From Lachnospiraceae bacterium (lineage in GTDB: Bacteria > Bacillota_A > Clostridia > Lachnospirales > Lachnospiraceae), in assembly GCA_017620975.1 (NCBI GenBank), contig JAGAUD010000010.1:1-52491 (forward strand): a stretch of 52,491 nucleotides of DNA, in the 5' to 3' direction. The position numbers and the translations under genes were made by a program. The notes beneath the pieces were generated by a model, which was not told where the DNA came from, searched no databases, and saw only the letters and a program-made list of their open reading frames with translations. Positions 17,133 to 25,088 of the stretch are shown here, piece after piece; the first letter of the stretch is position 1; every line of letters starts with the position of its first letter.

Positions 17133-19075
17133 GGAAGAAGCGATTAACGGAAAGGTTTGTGTTGAAAGTCTTTGCATATTTCATGACAGTGATTTTGTTC
17201 TTTGGTACTGTGGCGGGGATGGTTGGCATTACTGTCATGATGGATGAAGGATTTTATAACAAAAATCTGGATAAGCTTAAGACAGAGGCCATGGCAGATA
17301 TTGCCATGCAAAAAGGGAAAGATATACTGTCCATGTTAAGTGCCGGAGAAGCGGAATCTGCAAACCTTTACTGTGAAGATACCAATCTGCAATATCAGCT
17401 GCTTGACCGGGATGATTTAATTCAGGATGAAAGTCATGGTGTCCGTGGCATCAGCTATGTTTATAGTATTTATGGAGAGGAAGATGCGCCCGTGGTACTT
17501 AAAATGATCACCAGTTCCGGCGTGATATCCAGTATGGTCTTTTCCAGGGAAAAAACGGCTGCTTTGAAAAACGGCTGGATACTGAGGCTGTATGTGAATA
17601 AGGAATTTCCATATGAGGACGAATTCAGCAAGATATTTTATGTATATGATTGGCTGTATGCTTATCGTTATGCCTTCATTGGCGTGACTGTTGCGATGGG
17701 AATCCTGTGTATTATCAGCTTTGTCTTCCAAATATGCAGTGCGGGAAGACGATATGGTGAAGATGGGGTACATGCAAGAGGGCTTGCAGCGATTCCTTTT
17801 GATTTGCTGAGTGTGGGTGCTGTTGTGGCAGCAATATTTATTTTGAAAGGCTTTTTTGATTACTTTTACCGGTATAGCCTTGAGACGATTCTGGCGTTGG
17901 TGCTTCTTGTGGTCGGTTTTGTGGCAGCTGTAGGTTATTGCATTATATGGGCGATTCAGGTAAAAGCCGGTATCTGGTGGAAGAATATGTTGATTTGCCG
18001 GATACTCAGAGGAATTGCTGCCGGCTGCCGTTTCTGTATCCGGGGAATTACAGCAGTCTTCAGGAATCTCCCGAACCTGGTGCAGGTGCTGATCGGGCTG
18101 GGAGGACTGTTCATTGCAGAGATGGTGATACTTGTGATACTGGGCATACTTTATTGGGATCTTACAGATGCCCTGTCTATCATTTGGTTCCTGGAAAAAA
18201 TCATTCTGATTCCGGTGGTACTGTACTTTGCCCTTGTCAACAGTAAGCTGGCAGAAGGAGGCAGAAGGCTTGCCGACGGAGAGCTGGATTATCAGGTGGA
18301 TACAGGAAAGATGTTCGGAAATCTGAAGGAGCAGGGAGAAAACCTCAATAGAATCGGTGAAGGCATGAACGTCGCGGTAGAGGAGCGCATGAAGAGCGAA
18401 CGTCTGAAGACGGAGCTGATAACCAATGTATCCCATGATATCAAGACGCCGCTCACCTCTATTATCAATTATGCAGACCTGATTGTGGAAGAGCCAACTG
18501 AAAATGCAAGGATCACAGAATATGCAGAGGTGCTGAAGCGCCAGTCAGCACGGCTAAAGAAGCTGATAGAAGATCTGATGGAGGCGTCCAAAGCTTCCAC
18601 CGGCAATATCGAAGTACATATGGTGCCCTGTGAAGTAGGTGTGCTTCTGACCCAGACCATGGGGGAATATGAGCAGCGGCTGGCAGAGTTGGGACTGGAG
18701 TTGGTAGCCAGACAGCCGGAACATCCGGTGCGGATCATGGCAGACGGCAAGCTTTTGTGGAGAGTATTTGATAATTTGCTGAATAATATCTGTAAGTATG
18801 CTATGGGAGGCACCAGAGTGTATCTGACAGTGGAAGAACGGGATGATAAGGTAGCTATTGCATTTAAGAATATTTCCAAGTACCCGCCGGACATTTCAGC
18901 AGAAGAACTGAAAGAACGCTTCGTACGGGGAGATAAGTCACGCCATACGGAAGGAAATGGACTGGGATTGTCCATTACACAGAGCCTGACGCAGCTTCAG
19001 GGGGGGGAACTGGAGCTGACGGTGGACGGGGACTTCTTCAAGGTGGTGCTGATGTTTGATTCAAAAAGTTCTTGA
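17129..19075 (+). CDS. Membrane sensor histidine kinase
   Basis: The 648-residue kinase starts with one TM helix (residues ~12-34). An extracytoplasmic domain of ~145 residues and a further set of about four to five TM helices (residues ~180-370) come next. A short HAMP-like linker leads to the HisKA domain with phospho-acceptor His436 in TNVSHDIKTPLTS. The HATPase domain shows the N box (LLNNICKYA) and G boxes (GNGLGLSI). A second multi-spanning region is unusual and resembles VanS-like kinases of Lachnospiraceae that sense cell-envelope stress. It is coupled to the response regulator by an ATGA overlap. Confidence 0.88.
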   Translation: MRKKRLTERFVLKVFAYFMTVILFFGTVAGMVGITVMMDEGFYNKNLDKLKTEAMADIAMQKGKDILSMLSAGEAESANLYCEDTNLQYQLLDRDDLIQDESHGVRGISYVYSIYGEEDAPVVLKMITSSGVISSMVFSREKTAALKNGWILRLYVNKEFPYEDEFSKIFYVYDWLYAYRYAFIGVTVAMGILCIISFVFQICSAGRRYGEDGVHARGLAAIPFDLLSVGAVVAAIFILKGFFDYFYRYSLETILALVLLVVGFVAAVGYCIIWAIQVKAGIWWKNMLICRILRGIAAGCRFCIRGITAVFRNLPNLVQVLIGLGGLFIAEMVILVILGILYWDLTDALSIIWFLEKIILIPVVLYFALVNSKLAEGGRRLADGELDYQVDTGKMFGNLKEQGENLNRIGEGMNVAVEERMKSERLKTELITNVSHDIKTPLTSIINYADLIVEEPTENARITEYAEVLKRQSARLKKLIEDLMEASKASTGNIEVHMVPCEVGVLLTQTMGEYEQRLAELGLELVARQPEHPVRIMADGKLLWRVFDNLLNNICKYAMGGTRVYLTVEERDDKVAIAFKNISKYPPDISAEELKERFVRGDKSRHTEGNGLGLSITQSLTQLQGGELELTVDGDFFKVVLMFDSKSS

Positions 19076-19100
19076 CATTTGACTGAAAAGGGAGTATTGT
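19072..19100 (+). promoter_or_regulatory. Promoter of the tryptophan T-box operon
   Basis: TTGACA (19072-19077) overlaps the TGA stop of the kinase gene. TATTGT (19095-19100) follows after exactly 17 bp. Confidence 0.75.
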
Positions 19101-19139
19101 CTTAATCAAGAAACAGACAGTTTCCCAACTCAATATGTT

Positions 19140-19420
19140 TTGTAAACCTGTGAGAAAGAGAAGTAAGCTTAAGTGAGTATTACAGAGAGCTGCCGGCGGT
19201 GGGATGGCAGTATAGGAGCTTTTGCCGAATGGACTTTCGAGGCCGGCCCGAAAGAGCAGTAAAGTAAGTAGGCGTCGGCGGGATTCGGACCCGTTATCAA
19301 GCCGATGTGCATGATGGTGCATAGAATGAGAGGACATCAGTCAATTTGAGTGGTACCGCGATAATAATGGTTGAATTATTAGCGTCTCAAATGCGTTAAG
19401 CATTTGAGGCGTTTTTTTTC
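19140..19420 (+). promoter_or_regulatory. T-box leader, tryptophan-specific (specifier TGG)
   Basis: The leader has the hallmarks of a T-box riboswitch: the GAGAGCTGCCGG..GGTGGGATGGCAG distal Stem I features, a specifier-loop segment GAATGGAC in which TGG at 19230-19232 encodes Trp, and the T-box core GAGTGGTACCGCG (19348-19360) that pairs with the uncharged tRNA acceptor end. A strong terminator (19383-19419) follows, with a mutually exclusive antiterminator using the T-box sequence. Uncharged tRNA-Trp should stabilise the antiterminator and switch on the downstream transporter. Limits are approximate. Confidence 0.9.
19383..19419 (+). terminator. Regulated terminator of the T-box leader
   Basis: The CTCAAATGC / GCATTTGAG stem extends to 12 bp with a 5-nt loop and is followed by eight T residues. 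The 19421-19561 stretch after it is leader RNA without a gene; it holds the ribosome site GAAAAGGAG. Confidence 0.9.
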
Positions 19421-19561
19421 GCGAATCGGCAGAGCCAAGTGCGTTTGAAGAGCAGAGGCCCGTTAGGGACTGTCGATGACAAGTACCAACAATGTTCCCT
19501 CCTTACAGGCGCAAGACAAAACTAAATTTTGCAGGCCTAAAAGGCAGAAAAGGAGCGTATT

Positions 19562-20560
19562 ATGAAGAAGAGATTTTTAGCAGTTGTATTGGCAGCAGTT
19601 TGTGCAGCAGGTATCTTTACCGGTTGCGGCAGTGAAAAAAAGAGTGGATATACGATTGGTATCTCCCAGTTTGCAGTGCATGGTTCTCTGGATAACTGCA
19701 GAGAAGGTTTCCTGGCAGGACTGGCGGAGGAAGGCATCGTAGAGGGAGAGAATCTGACCGTTGAGTATGTAAATGCCCAGGCAGATCCCGGTACAGCAGG
19801 TCTGACTGCTGATAATTTTGTCACCAAGAAGGTGGATCTGATCTGTGCCATCGCAACACCCAGTGCCATGACAGCATATAATGCGACCATGAATACAGAC
19901 ATTCCTGTGATTTATACGGCAGTATCTGATCCTGTGGAAGCAGGACTTGCAGGAGAGGATGGTATACCGGTGGGCAACATTACCGGTACTTCTGATGCAT
20001 TGGCAGTAGAAGAGCAGCTTAAGATGATTCGTCAAATCCTGCCGGATGCTGAGAAAATCGGTATTATTTATACTACAAGTGAAGCCAATTCCATCAGTAC
20101 AGTAGCCAAGTATAAGGAACTTGCAGGTGCGTATGGCTTTGAAATTGTGGATACAGGCGTAACAGCTATTTCAGAGGTAGCTCTGGCAGCAGCAGACCTG
20201 GTAAGCAAGGTCGACTGCATTTCCAATCTGACAGACAACACCGTAGTAAGTGCTTTGCAGACAGTTCTGGAAGAGGCTAACAAGAAGAGTATTCCTGTAT
20301 TTGGTTCCGAAGTAGAGCAGGTAAAAGCAGGATGTCTGGCTGCTATGGGTCTGGAATATTATGAACTGGGTATCCAGACTGGTAAGATGGCTGCCAAGGT
20401 TTTAAAGGGAGAGGCAAAAGCTTCCGAAATGGCATTTGAAGTGATCACTGAGCCTAGTCTGTATGTGAATACCGCAGCAGCTGAGAAAGTAAATGTTACA
20501 TTGGCAGATGATTTCGTGGCAGGAGCTTATCAGAAATTTGATGAAATCGTAGTAGAATAA
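19562..20560 (+). CDS. trpX: Tryptophan ABC transporter substrate-binding lipoprotein
   Basis: The 332-residue protein has a lipoprotein signal with lipobox FTGC (Cys22) and a periplasmic-binding fold of the ABC_sub_bind family (YTIGISQFAVHGSLDNCREGF region at the N-terminus, EVEQVKAGCLAAMGLEYYELG near the C-terminus). Members of this family next to a BPD_transp_2 permease are called TrpX when under Trp control. The Trp-specific T-box directly upstream is the strongest argument for tryptophan as the ligand; the protein sequence alone does not prove it. Confidence 0.87.
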   Translation: MKKRFLAVVLAAVCAAGIFTGCGSEKKSGYTIGISQFAVHGSLDNCREGFLAGLAEEGIVEGENLTVEYVNAQADPGTAGLTADNFVTKKVDLICAIATPSAMTAYNATMNTDIPVIYTAVSDPVEAGLAGEDGIPVGNITGTSDALAVEEQLKMIRQILPDAEKIGIIYTTSEANSISTVAKYKELAGAYGFEIVDTGVTAISEVALAAADLVSKVDCISNLTDNTVVSALQTVLEEANKKSIPVFGSEVEQVKAGCLAAMGLEYYELGIQTGKMAAKVLKGEAKASEMAFEVITEPSLYVNTAAAEKVNVTLADDFVAGAYQKFDEIVVE

Positions 20561-20620
20561 GTTCGCAGGCGGTTCGTCAGGGGCGAACCGCCGATAAAAA
20601 GCAGTTAAGGAGTTAGAATC

Positions 20621-21496
20621 ATGGCATTATTATTGAGTGTCCTGGAGCAGGGAATGATTTACGGAATCCTGGCTTTAGGCGTTTACATTACTTACAAAAT
20701 ACTGGATTTTCCGGATCTTACGGTAGACGGAAGTTTCCCTTTCGGAGCCGCAATCACCGTTTTCATGATCAGTAAGCTGGGACTGCCGCCGGTACTCACA
20801 CTTCCCGTTTCTTTCGTGGGAGGAGCGCTGATTGGCATATGTACAGGACTCATTCATGTAAAATTGAAGGTCAGAGATCTGCTGTCCGGCATTATTATGA
20901 TGACAGGGCTGTACACCATCAATCTTTGGGTGGCAGGCTCCGGTTATGTGCCGATTTTCAATCAGAAGACCATATTTGATAATGATCTGGTGAATGCCGT
21001 GATTCCTTCTTTTCTGGCAAATTACAAAAGGGTTATCATAATTTTTGTCATTACCATGATTGCAAAATATCTCCTTGACTGGTATATGAGTACCAAATCA
21101 GGATTCCTGCTGCGTGCAGTTGGTGACAATGATACCATCGTTACCAGTCTGGGCGTGGATAAAGGGCTTGTCAAAATCGTGGGACTGTCTATAGCAAATG
21201 GTCTGGTGGCATTGAGCGGCTGCATCTATGCACAGCAGCAGAGAAGCTTTGAGATATCCATCGGTACAGGCGCTGTGGTCATCGGTCTGGCAAGCGTCAT
21301 CATCGGCACCAGCCTCTTTAAAAAGATGACATTGTTACGTGTCACCAGCAGCGTCATTATCGGCTCCATTTTGTATAAGGGCTGTGTAGCACTGGCGATG
21401 TTCGCAGGTATCGATCCTAATGCCATCAAGCTTGTGACGAGTGTACTTTTCCTGATAATCCTGGTCATCAGTATGGACAGAAAGAAGGTGGACTAA
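20621..21496 (+). CDS. trpY: Tryptophan ABC transporter permease
   Basis: This 291-residue membrane protein of the branched-chain/ribose permease type (BPD_transp_2) has about eight to nine hydrophobic segments. KILDFPDLTVDGSFPFGAA near the N-terminus and YAQQQRSFEISIGTGAVVIGLASVIIG are hallmarks of the TrpY-like group. AAGGAG precedes the start, 60 nt after the binding-protein gene, and the last base is shared with the ATPase start. It forms the membrane channel of the importer. Confidence 0.87.
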   Translation: MALLLSVLEQGMIYGILALGVYITYKILDFPDLTVDGSFPFGAAITVFMISKLGLPPVLTLPVSFVGGALIGICTGLIHVKLKVRDLLSGIIMMTGLYTINLWVAGSGYVPIFNQKTIFDNDLVNAVIPSFLANYKRVIIIFVITMIAKYLLDWYMSTKSGFLLRAVGDNDTIVTSLGVDKGLVKIVGLSIANGLVALSGCIYAQQQRSFEISIGTGAVVIGLASVIIGTSLFKKMTLLRVTSSVIIGSILYKGCVALAMFAGIDPNAIKLVTSVLFLIILVISMDRKKVD

Positions 21497-22269
21497 TGCT
21501 TCAGCTGGTAAATATCAATAAAAATTATAATCCAGGTTCTGTGAACGAGCTTTGCCTGTTCAAAGATTTTAATTTTACCGTAAAAGACGGCGAATTCGTA
21601 TCAGTAGTAGGAAGTAACGGGTCCGGCAAGACATCCATGCTGAATATCATCTGCGGAAGCATACCGGTAGACAGCGGCAAAATCCTGATAAATGACAGAG
21701 ACATTACCAAACAGAAGGATTTCATCCGACAGAAGCATATCGGCAGAGTTTATCAGGATCCCGCTAAGGGAACCTGTCCAAGCATGACGATCCTGGAAAA
21801 TATGTCCATTGCGGATAATAAAGGAAAGCCTTACAATCTGGGCAGAGGCGTAAATAAAGCCCGAACAGAAAACTACAGAGAGATGCTTCGCCCTTTGAAT
21901 CTGGGGCTGGAAGACAAGATGGGAGTTCAGGTGGGCTCTTTATCCGGCGGTCAGCGTCAGGCATTGGCACTTTTAATGGCTACCATGACACCCATCGATT
22001 TCCTGATTCTGGATGAGCATACGGCGGCACTGGATCCCAAGACAGCAGAGATCATCATGGAACTTACAGACCGTGTTGTCCGTGAAAAGAAGGTGACCAC
22101 GATCATGGTTACACACAATCTGCGTTATGCGGTGGAGTACGGCAGCCGTCTGGTTATGATGCATGAAGGAAATGTGATCCTGGATAAGTACGGAGAAGAG
22201 AAAGCGGCAGTAAAGACGGAAGAAATCATGGGAATCTTTAATAAGATCAGCGTGGAATGCGGTAACTGA
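21496..22269 (+). CDS. trpZ: Tryptophan ABC transporter ATPase
   Basis: The 257-residue ABC ATPase has Walker A GSNGSGKTS, signature LSGGQRQAL, Walker B FLILDEHTAAL and the switch His in MVTHNLRYAVEYG. The Walker B is followed by H-T instead of the more common P-T, a trait I associate with this subgroup. TAATG overlap with the permease indicates translational coupling. It energises the importer encoded by the two upstream genes. A weak AT-rich hairpin (22296-22304 with 22338-22346) downstream may end the transcript. Confidence 0.88.
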   Translation: MLQLVNINKNYNPGSVNELCLFKDFNFTVKDGEFVSVVGSNGSGKTSMLNIICGSIPVDSGKILINDRDITKQKDFIRQKHIGRVYQDPAKGTCPSMTILENMSIADNKGKPYNLGRGVNKARTENYREMLRPLNLGLEDKMGVQVGSLSGGQRQALALLMATMTPIDFLILDEHTAALDPKTAEIIMELTDRVVREKKVTTIMVTHNLRYAVEYGSRLVMMHEGNVILDKYGEEKAAVKTEEIMGIFNKISVECGN

Positions 22270-22295
22270 TTAGAGAACAGCATAAAGAAAATGTT

Positions 22296-22350
22296 AAGAT
22301 TGTTTGGGCGTTTCTAAAATAAAAATAAAATGTCTGGAACAATCTTTTCG
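22296..22350 (+). terminator. Possible weak terminator after trpZ
   Basis: AAGATTGTT and AACAATCTT (9 bp, perfect) enclose a long A-rich loop and are followed by TTCGTTT. The stem is short relative to the 33-nt loop, so this is tentative. Confidence 0.35.
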
Positions 22351-22403
22351 TTTATGTTAAGATAAATATTATGTAAATTGTTATTATTGACAGAGGTGAT
22401 TGC

Positions 22404-23930
22404 TTGAAATTGTGGAATCCAAAGTTAAAAAGTAAATTTGAAGAATCGTTGAAAGCGGTACTTCCGGTCATTGTCATTGTATTGCTTCTTAGCTTTACCA
22501 TAGCGCCTATTACTCCCAGTATCCTTCTGTGTTTCCTCCTCGGAGCACTGATGGTCATGGTGGGTATGATGTTCTTTACACTTGGTGCTGAAGTGTCCAT
22601 GACGCCCATGGGTGAAAAAGTGGGAGCAAAATTGACACAGACGAAAAATATCTGGATTATTACAGTGTTATCTTTCATACTGGGAGTTATCATAACGATA
22701 TCAGAACCGGATTTGCAGGTGTTGGCTACACAGGTACCATCGGTTCCGAATATGACGCTGATTCTGGCAGTAGCAGTAGGTGTAGGTGTGTTCCTGGTAA
22801 TAGCGCTTTTGCGTATGCTGTTCTCAATTGCGCTGCCACATTTATTGGTGTTCTTTTATTTGATTGTATTTACGCTGGTATTTTTTGTGCCGTCAGATTT
22901 CAGAGCCATTGCCTTTGATTCCGGTGGTGTAACCACAGGTCCTATGACGGTTCCGTTTATCATGGCTCTTGGTGTAGGTATTGCAGCTATCCGTACTGAC
23001 CACCACGCTGCAGATGACAGCTTTGGTCTGGTAGCTCTTTGCTCCATCGGACCGATTCTGGCGGTACTGATTCTGGGCATGATTTATCAGCCGGCAGAAA
23101 GCAGCTACAGTGTCACCCGGATTCCCCAGATTGAGAATTCCGTGGATCTGTGGAAGCTTTTTTCTCATGAACTTCCGGCATATATGGAGGAAATTGCAAT
23201 TTCACTTTTGCCGATCATCTTGTTTTTCGGGCTGTTTCAAGTGTTTGCGCTGCATCTGTCAGGCAGAGCACTGAGTAAGATCGTTGTCGGACTTGTGTAT
23301 ACATATATTGGATTAGTATTGTTCCTAACCGGTGCAAATGTAGGATTTATGCCCGCAGGTAATTATCTGGGAAGAGTGATGGCATCCAATGAATTCCGTA
23401 TCCTGTTGGTACCCATAGGAGTCTTAATCGGATTTTTCATTGTAAAGGCAGAGCCGGCAGTATATGTGCTGAATCATCAGGTAGAAGAGATCACCGATGG
23501 TGCTATCTCGGCAAATGCTATGGGAGCCAGCCTTTCCATCGGTGTCGCAGCATCCGTGGCATTGGCGATGATCAGAGTATTGACGGGTATTCCTATTCTG
23601 TATTTCCTGATTCCCGGTTATGCCATTGCAATCGGTCTGTCCTTTTTTGTACCGAAGATATTCACTGCGATTGCATTTGACTCCGGTGGAGTTGCATCAG
23701 GTCCCATGACTGCTACATTTCTTCTGCCGCTTGCACAGGGAGCCTGTATCGCAGTGGGCGGAAATCTGGTAGCGGATGCTTTTGGTGTTGTAGCTATGGT
23801 AGCCATGACGCCGCTTATCACCATTCAGGTACTCGGTATGGTATATCAGCTGAAACAGCGCTATGGCAAGAAGAGCGAAGTGGAATATGCATTTGCTGCG
23901 CTTGACGAGGATGCTATCATTGAACTGTAG
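22404..23930 (+). CDS. DUF1538 membrane protein with internal duplication
   Basis: The 508-residue protein has around twelve to fourteen TM segments arranged as two homologous DUF1538 halves. The same signature occurs once in each half: AFDSGGVTTGPMT (about residue 171) and AFDSGGVASGPMT (about 425). Small-residue, Gly-Pro-containing motifs repeated in two halves are typical of pseudo-symmetric secondary transporters or channels. Function is not established. Translation most likely starts at TTG 22404, since GAGGTG lies 5 nt upstream and no ATG is near. The next gene encodes a double PII-like protein, suggesting signal-controlled transport. Confidence 0.8.
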   Translation: MKLWNPKLKSKFEESLKAVLPVIVIVLLLSFTIAPITPSILLCFLLGALMVMVGMMFFTLGAEVSMTPMGEKVGAKLTQTKNIWIITVLSFILGVIITISEPDLQVLATQVPSVPNMTLILAVAVGVGVFLVIALLRMLFSIALPHLLVFFYLIVFTLVFFVPSDFRAIAFDSGGVTTGPMTVPFIMALGVGIAAIRTDHHAADDSFGLVALCSIGPILAVLILGMIYQPAESSYSVTRIPQIENSVDLWKLFSHELPAYMEEIAISLLPIILFFGLFQVFALHLSGRALSKIVVGLVYTYIGLVLFLTGANVGFMPAGNYLGRVMASNEFRILLVPIGVLIGFFIVKAEPAVYVLNHQVEEITDGAISANAMGASLSIGVAASVALAMIRVLTGIPILYFLIPGYAIAIGLSFFVPKIFTAIAFDSGGVASGPMTATFLLPLAQGACIAVGGNLVADAFGVVAMVAMTPLITIQVLGMVYQLKQRYGKKSEVEYAFAALDEDAIIEL

Positions 23931-23994
23931 CTTTTATGAGTTTATAACGTATGTGCCGGACTGTGAGAGCAGCTGACGCAGGAATGAGGTATAA

Positions 23995-24690
23995 ATGAGC
24001 GAATTGTATTTTATGGTAACGATTACCAACCGTAATCTGACGAAACGATTTGCCACGTTTTATCAGGAGATGGGCGTGGATATATCTACTATAACGGTAG
24101 GGCGGGGAACCGCCGCCAGCGAAATACTGGATTATTTCGGCCTGGAAGGAACCGAGAAATGTGTGCTTTTCCATGTGGTGACGAAAGAGAAATGGAAGCT
24201 TTTGAAGCAGGGGCTTCAGCGGAAAATGCAGATTGATGTGCCGGGAATCGGAATCGCCTTCGTGATACCGTTAAGCAGTATCGGAGGCAAGAAGGCGCTT
24301 AACTATTTGACCAGTGGGCAGGATTATATAAAAGGAGAGGAATCAACTTTGAAGGACACAAAATATGAATTGCTTGTAGTAATAGCCAATCAGGGGTATA
24401 CGGAGCTGATTATGGATGCTGCGAGAGCAGTCCATGCAGCAGGCGGAACTGTGATCCATGCTAAGGGAACCGGTACAGATAAAGCTGAGAAGTTCCTGGG
24501 AGTGACACTGGTACCTGAGAAGGAGATGATATTCATCGTAGTGCGCAAAGATCAGAAGAATGATATCATGCGTGCCATTATGGATAATGCCGGGCTGGAG
24601 TCCAAAGCCAGATCCATCGTATTCTCACTGCCTGTTACAGATACTGCCGGAATGCGTCTGATGGAAGAGATTGAAGGCGACGAAGTTTAA
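23995..24690 (+). CDS. Double PII-like signalling protein
   Basis: The 231-residue protein contains two PII/GlnB-like domains, roughly residues 1-105 and 110-220. Each has the ferredoxin-like start (LYFMVTITNRNL; YELLVVIANQGY) and a GRGT/KGTGT loop segment in the place of the nucleotide-binding T-loop region. The Tyr of a classic uridylylated T-loop is not obvious. In Clostridia such genes follow DUF1538 genes, and PII proteins often gate a neighbouring transporter, so regulation of the upstream membrane protein is a reasonable inference. The gap is 64 nt and includes a ribosome site AGGAATGAGGT. Confidence 0.78.
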   Translation: MSELYFMVTITNRNLTKRFATFYQEMGVDISTITVGRGTAASEILDYFGLEGTEKCVLFHVVTKEKWKLLKQGLQRKMQIDVPGIGIAFVIPLSSIGGKKALNYLTSGQDYIKGEESTLKDTKYELLVVIANQGYTELIMDAARAVHAAGGTVIHAKGTGTDKAEKFLGVTLVPEKEMIFIVVRKDQKNDIMRAIMDNAGLESKARSIVFSLPVTDTAGMRLMEEIEGDEV

Positions 24691-24708
24691 GAAAATTTAA
24701 TAAAAGTG

Positions 24709-24737
24709 TTGACAAGAGGAACAGAGTGTGATAATTT
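24709..24737 (+). promoter_or_regulatory. Promoter of the glycine-riboswitch transcript
   Basis: TTGACA (24709-24714) is followed after 17 bp by TAATTT (24732-24737), itself within TGTGATAATTT. Confidence 0.65.
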
Positions 24738-24768
24738 AACTATTGCGTCAACTATATATACAGTCGAA

Positions 24769-24936
24769 GTTTGTAGGAAAAAGCTTAAGCTTGCCGAAGG
24801 AGTAACACTCTCAGGCTTCCGCAGTGCGGATGAGGACTATGAACGGATGTGACTCTGGAGAATCCCGTTGAGTCGGGTGCCGAAGGTGCAAAATATGCGA
24901 AAGCATATCAATCTCTCAGGCAAAAGGACAGAGATA
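24769..24936 (+). promoter_or_regulatory. Tandem glycine riboswitch
   Basis: Two glycine aptamers lie head to tail. Aptamer 1 is closed by GTTTGTAG (24769) with CTATGAAC (24837-24844) and contains GCCGAAGGAGTAA and CTCTCAGG. Aptamer 2 is closed by CTCTG (24853) with CAGAG (24929-24933) and contains GGGTGCCGAAGG, AATCTCTCAGGCAAAAGGACAG, the strongest consensus part. The expression platform is the terminator that follows. Because the downstream gene is an amino-acid:sodium symporter, glycine (or alanine) transport is the expected target. Confidence 0.93.
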
Positions 24937-24967
24937 GAACCGAATGATTCTGCTTTACTTTTTGAGA

Positions 24968-25000
24968 GATTGTTTCCATGAATGGAGGCAGTCTTTTTTT
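24968..25000 (+). terminator. Expression-platform terminator of the glycine riboswitch
   Basis: GATTGTTTCCAT pairs with ATGGAGGCAGTC using several G:T pairs and is followed by seven T residues. Confidence 0.75.
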
Positions 25001-25088
25001 GTCCCAAAAGTCAGAAAATCCAATGCGTGAAAGACGTGGCTGTCAGGTGAAAGGCGTAAATTGTTTATAGAGGAAAGGGATTAATAAA

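Noticed and set aside
17417..18436. A 339-codon minus-strand ORF inside the histidine kinase gene
   Set aside because: The plus-strand kinase has all domain motifs in order; the antisense frame matches nothing and has no start signals.
19421..19561. A leader peptide or small gene between the T-box terminator and trpX
   Set aside because: No open frame with a ribosome site could be found; the region looks like plain leader RNA.
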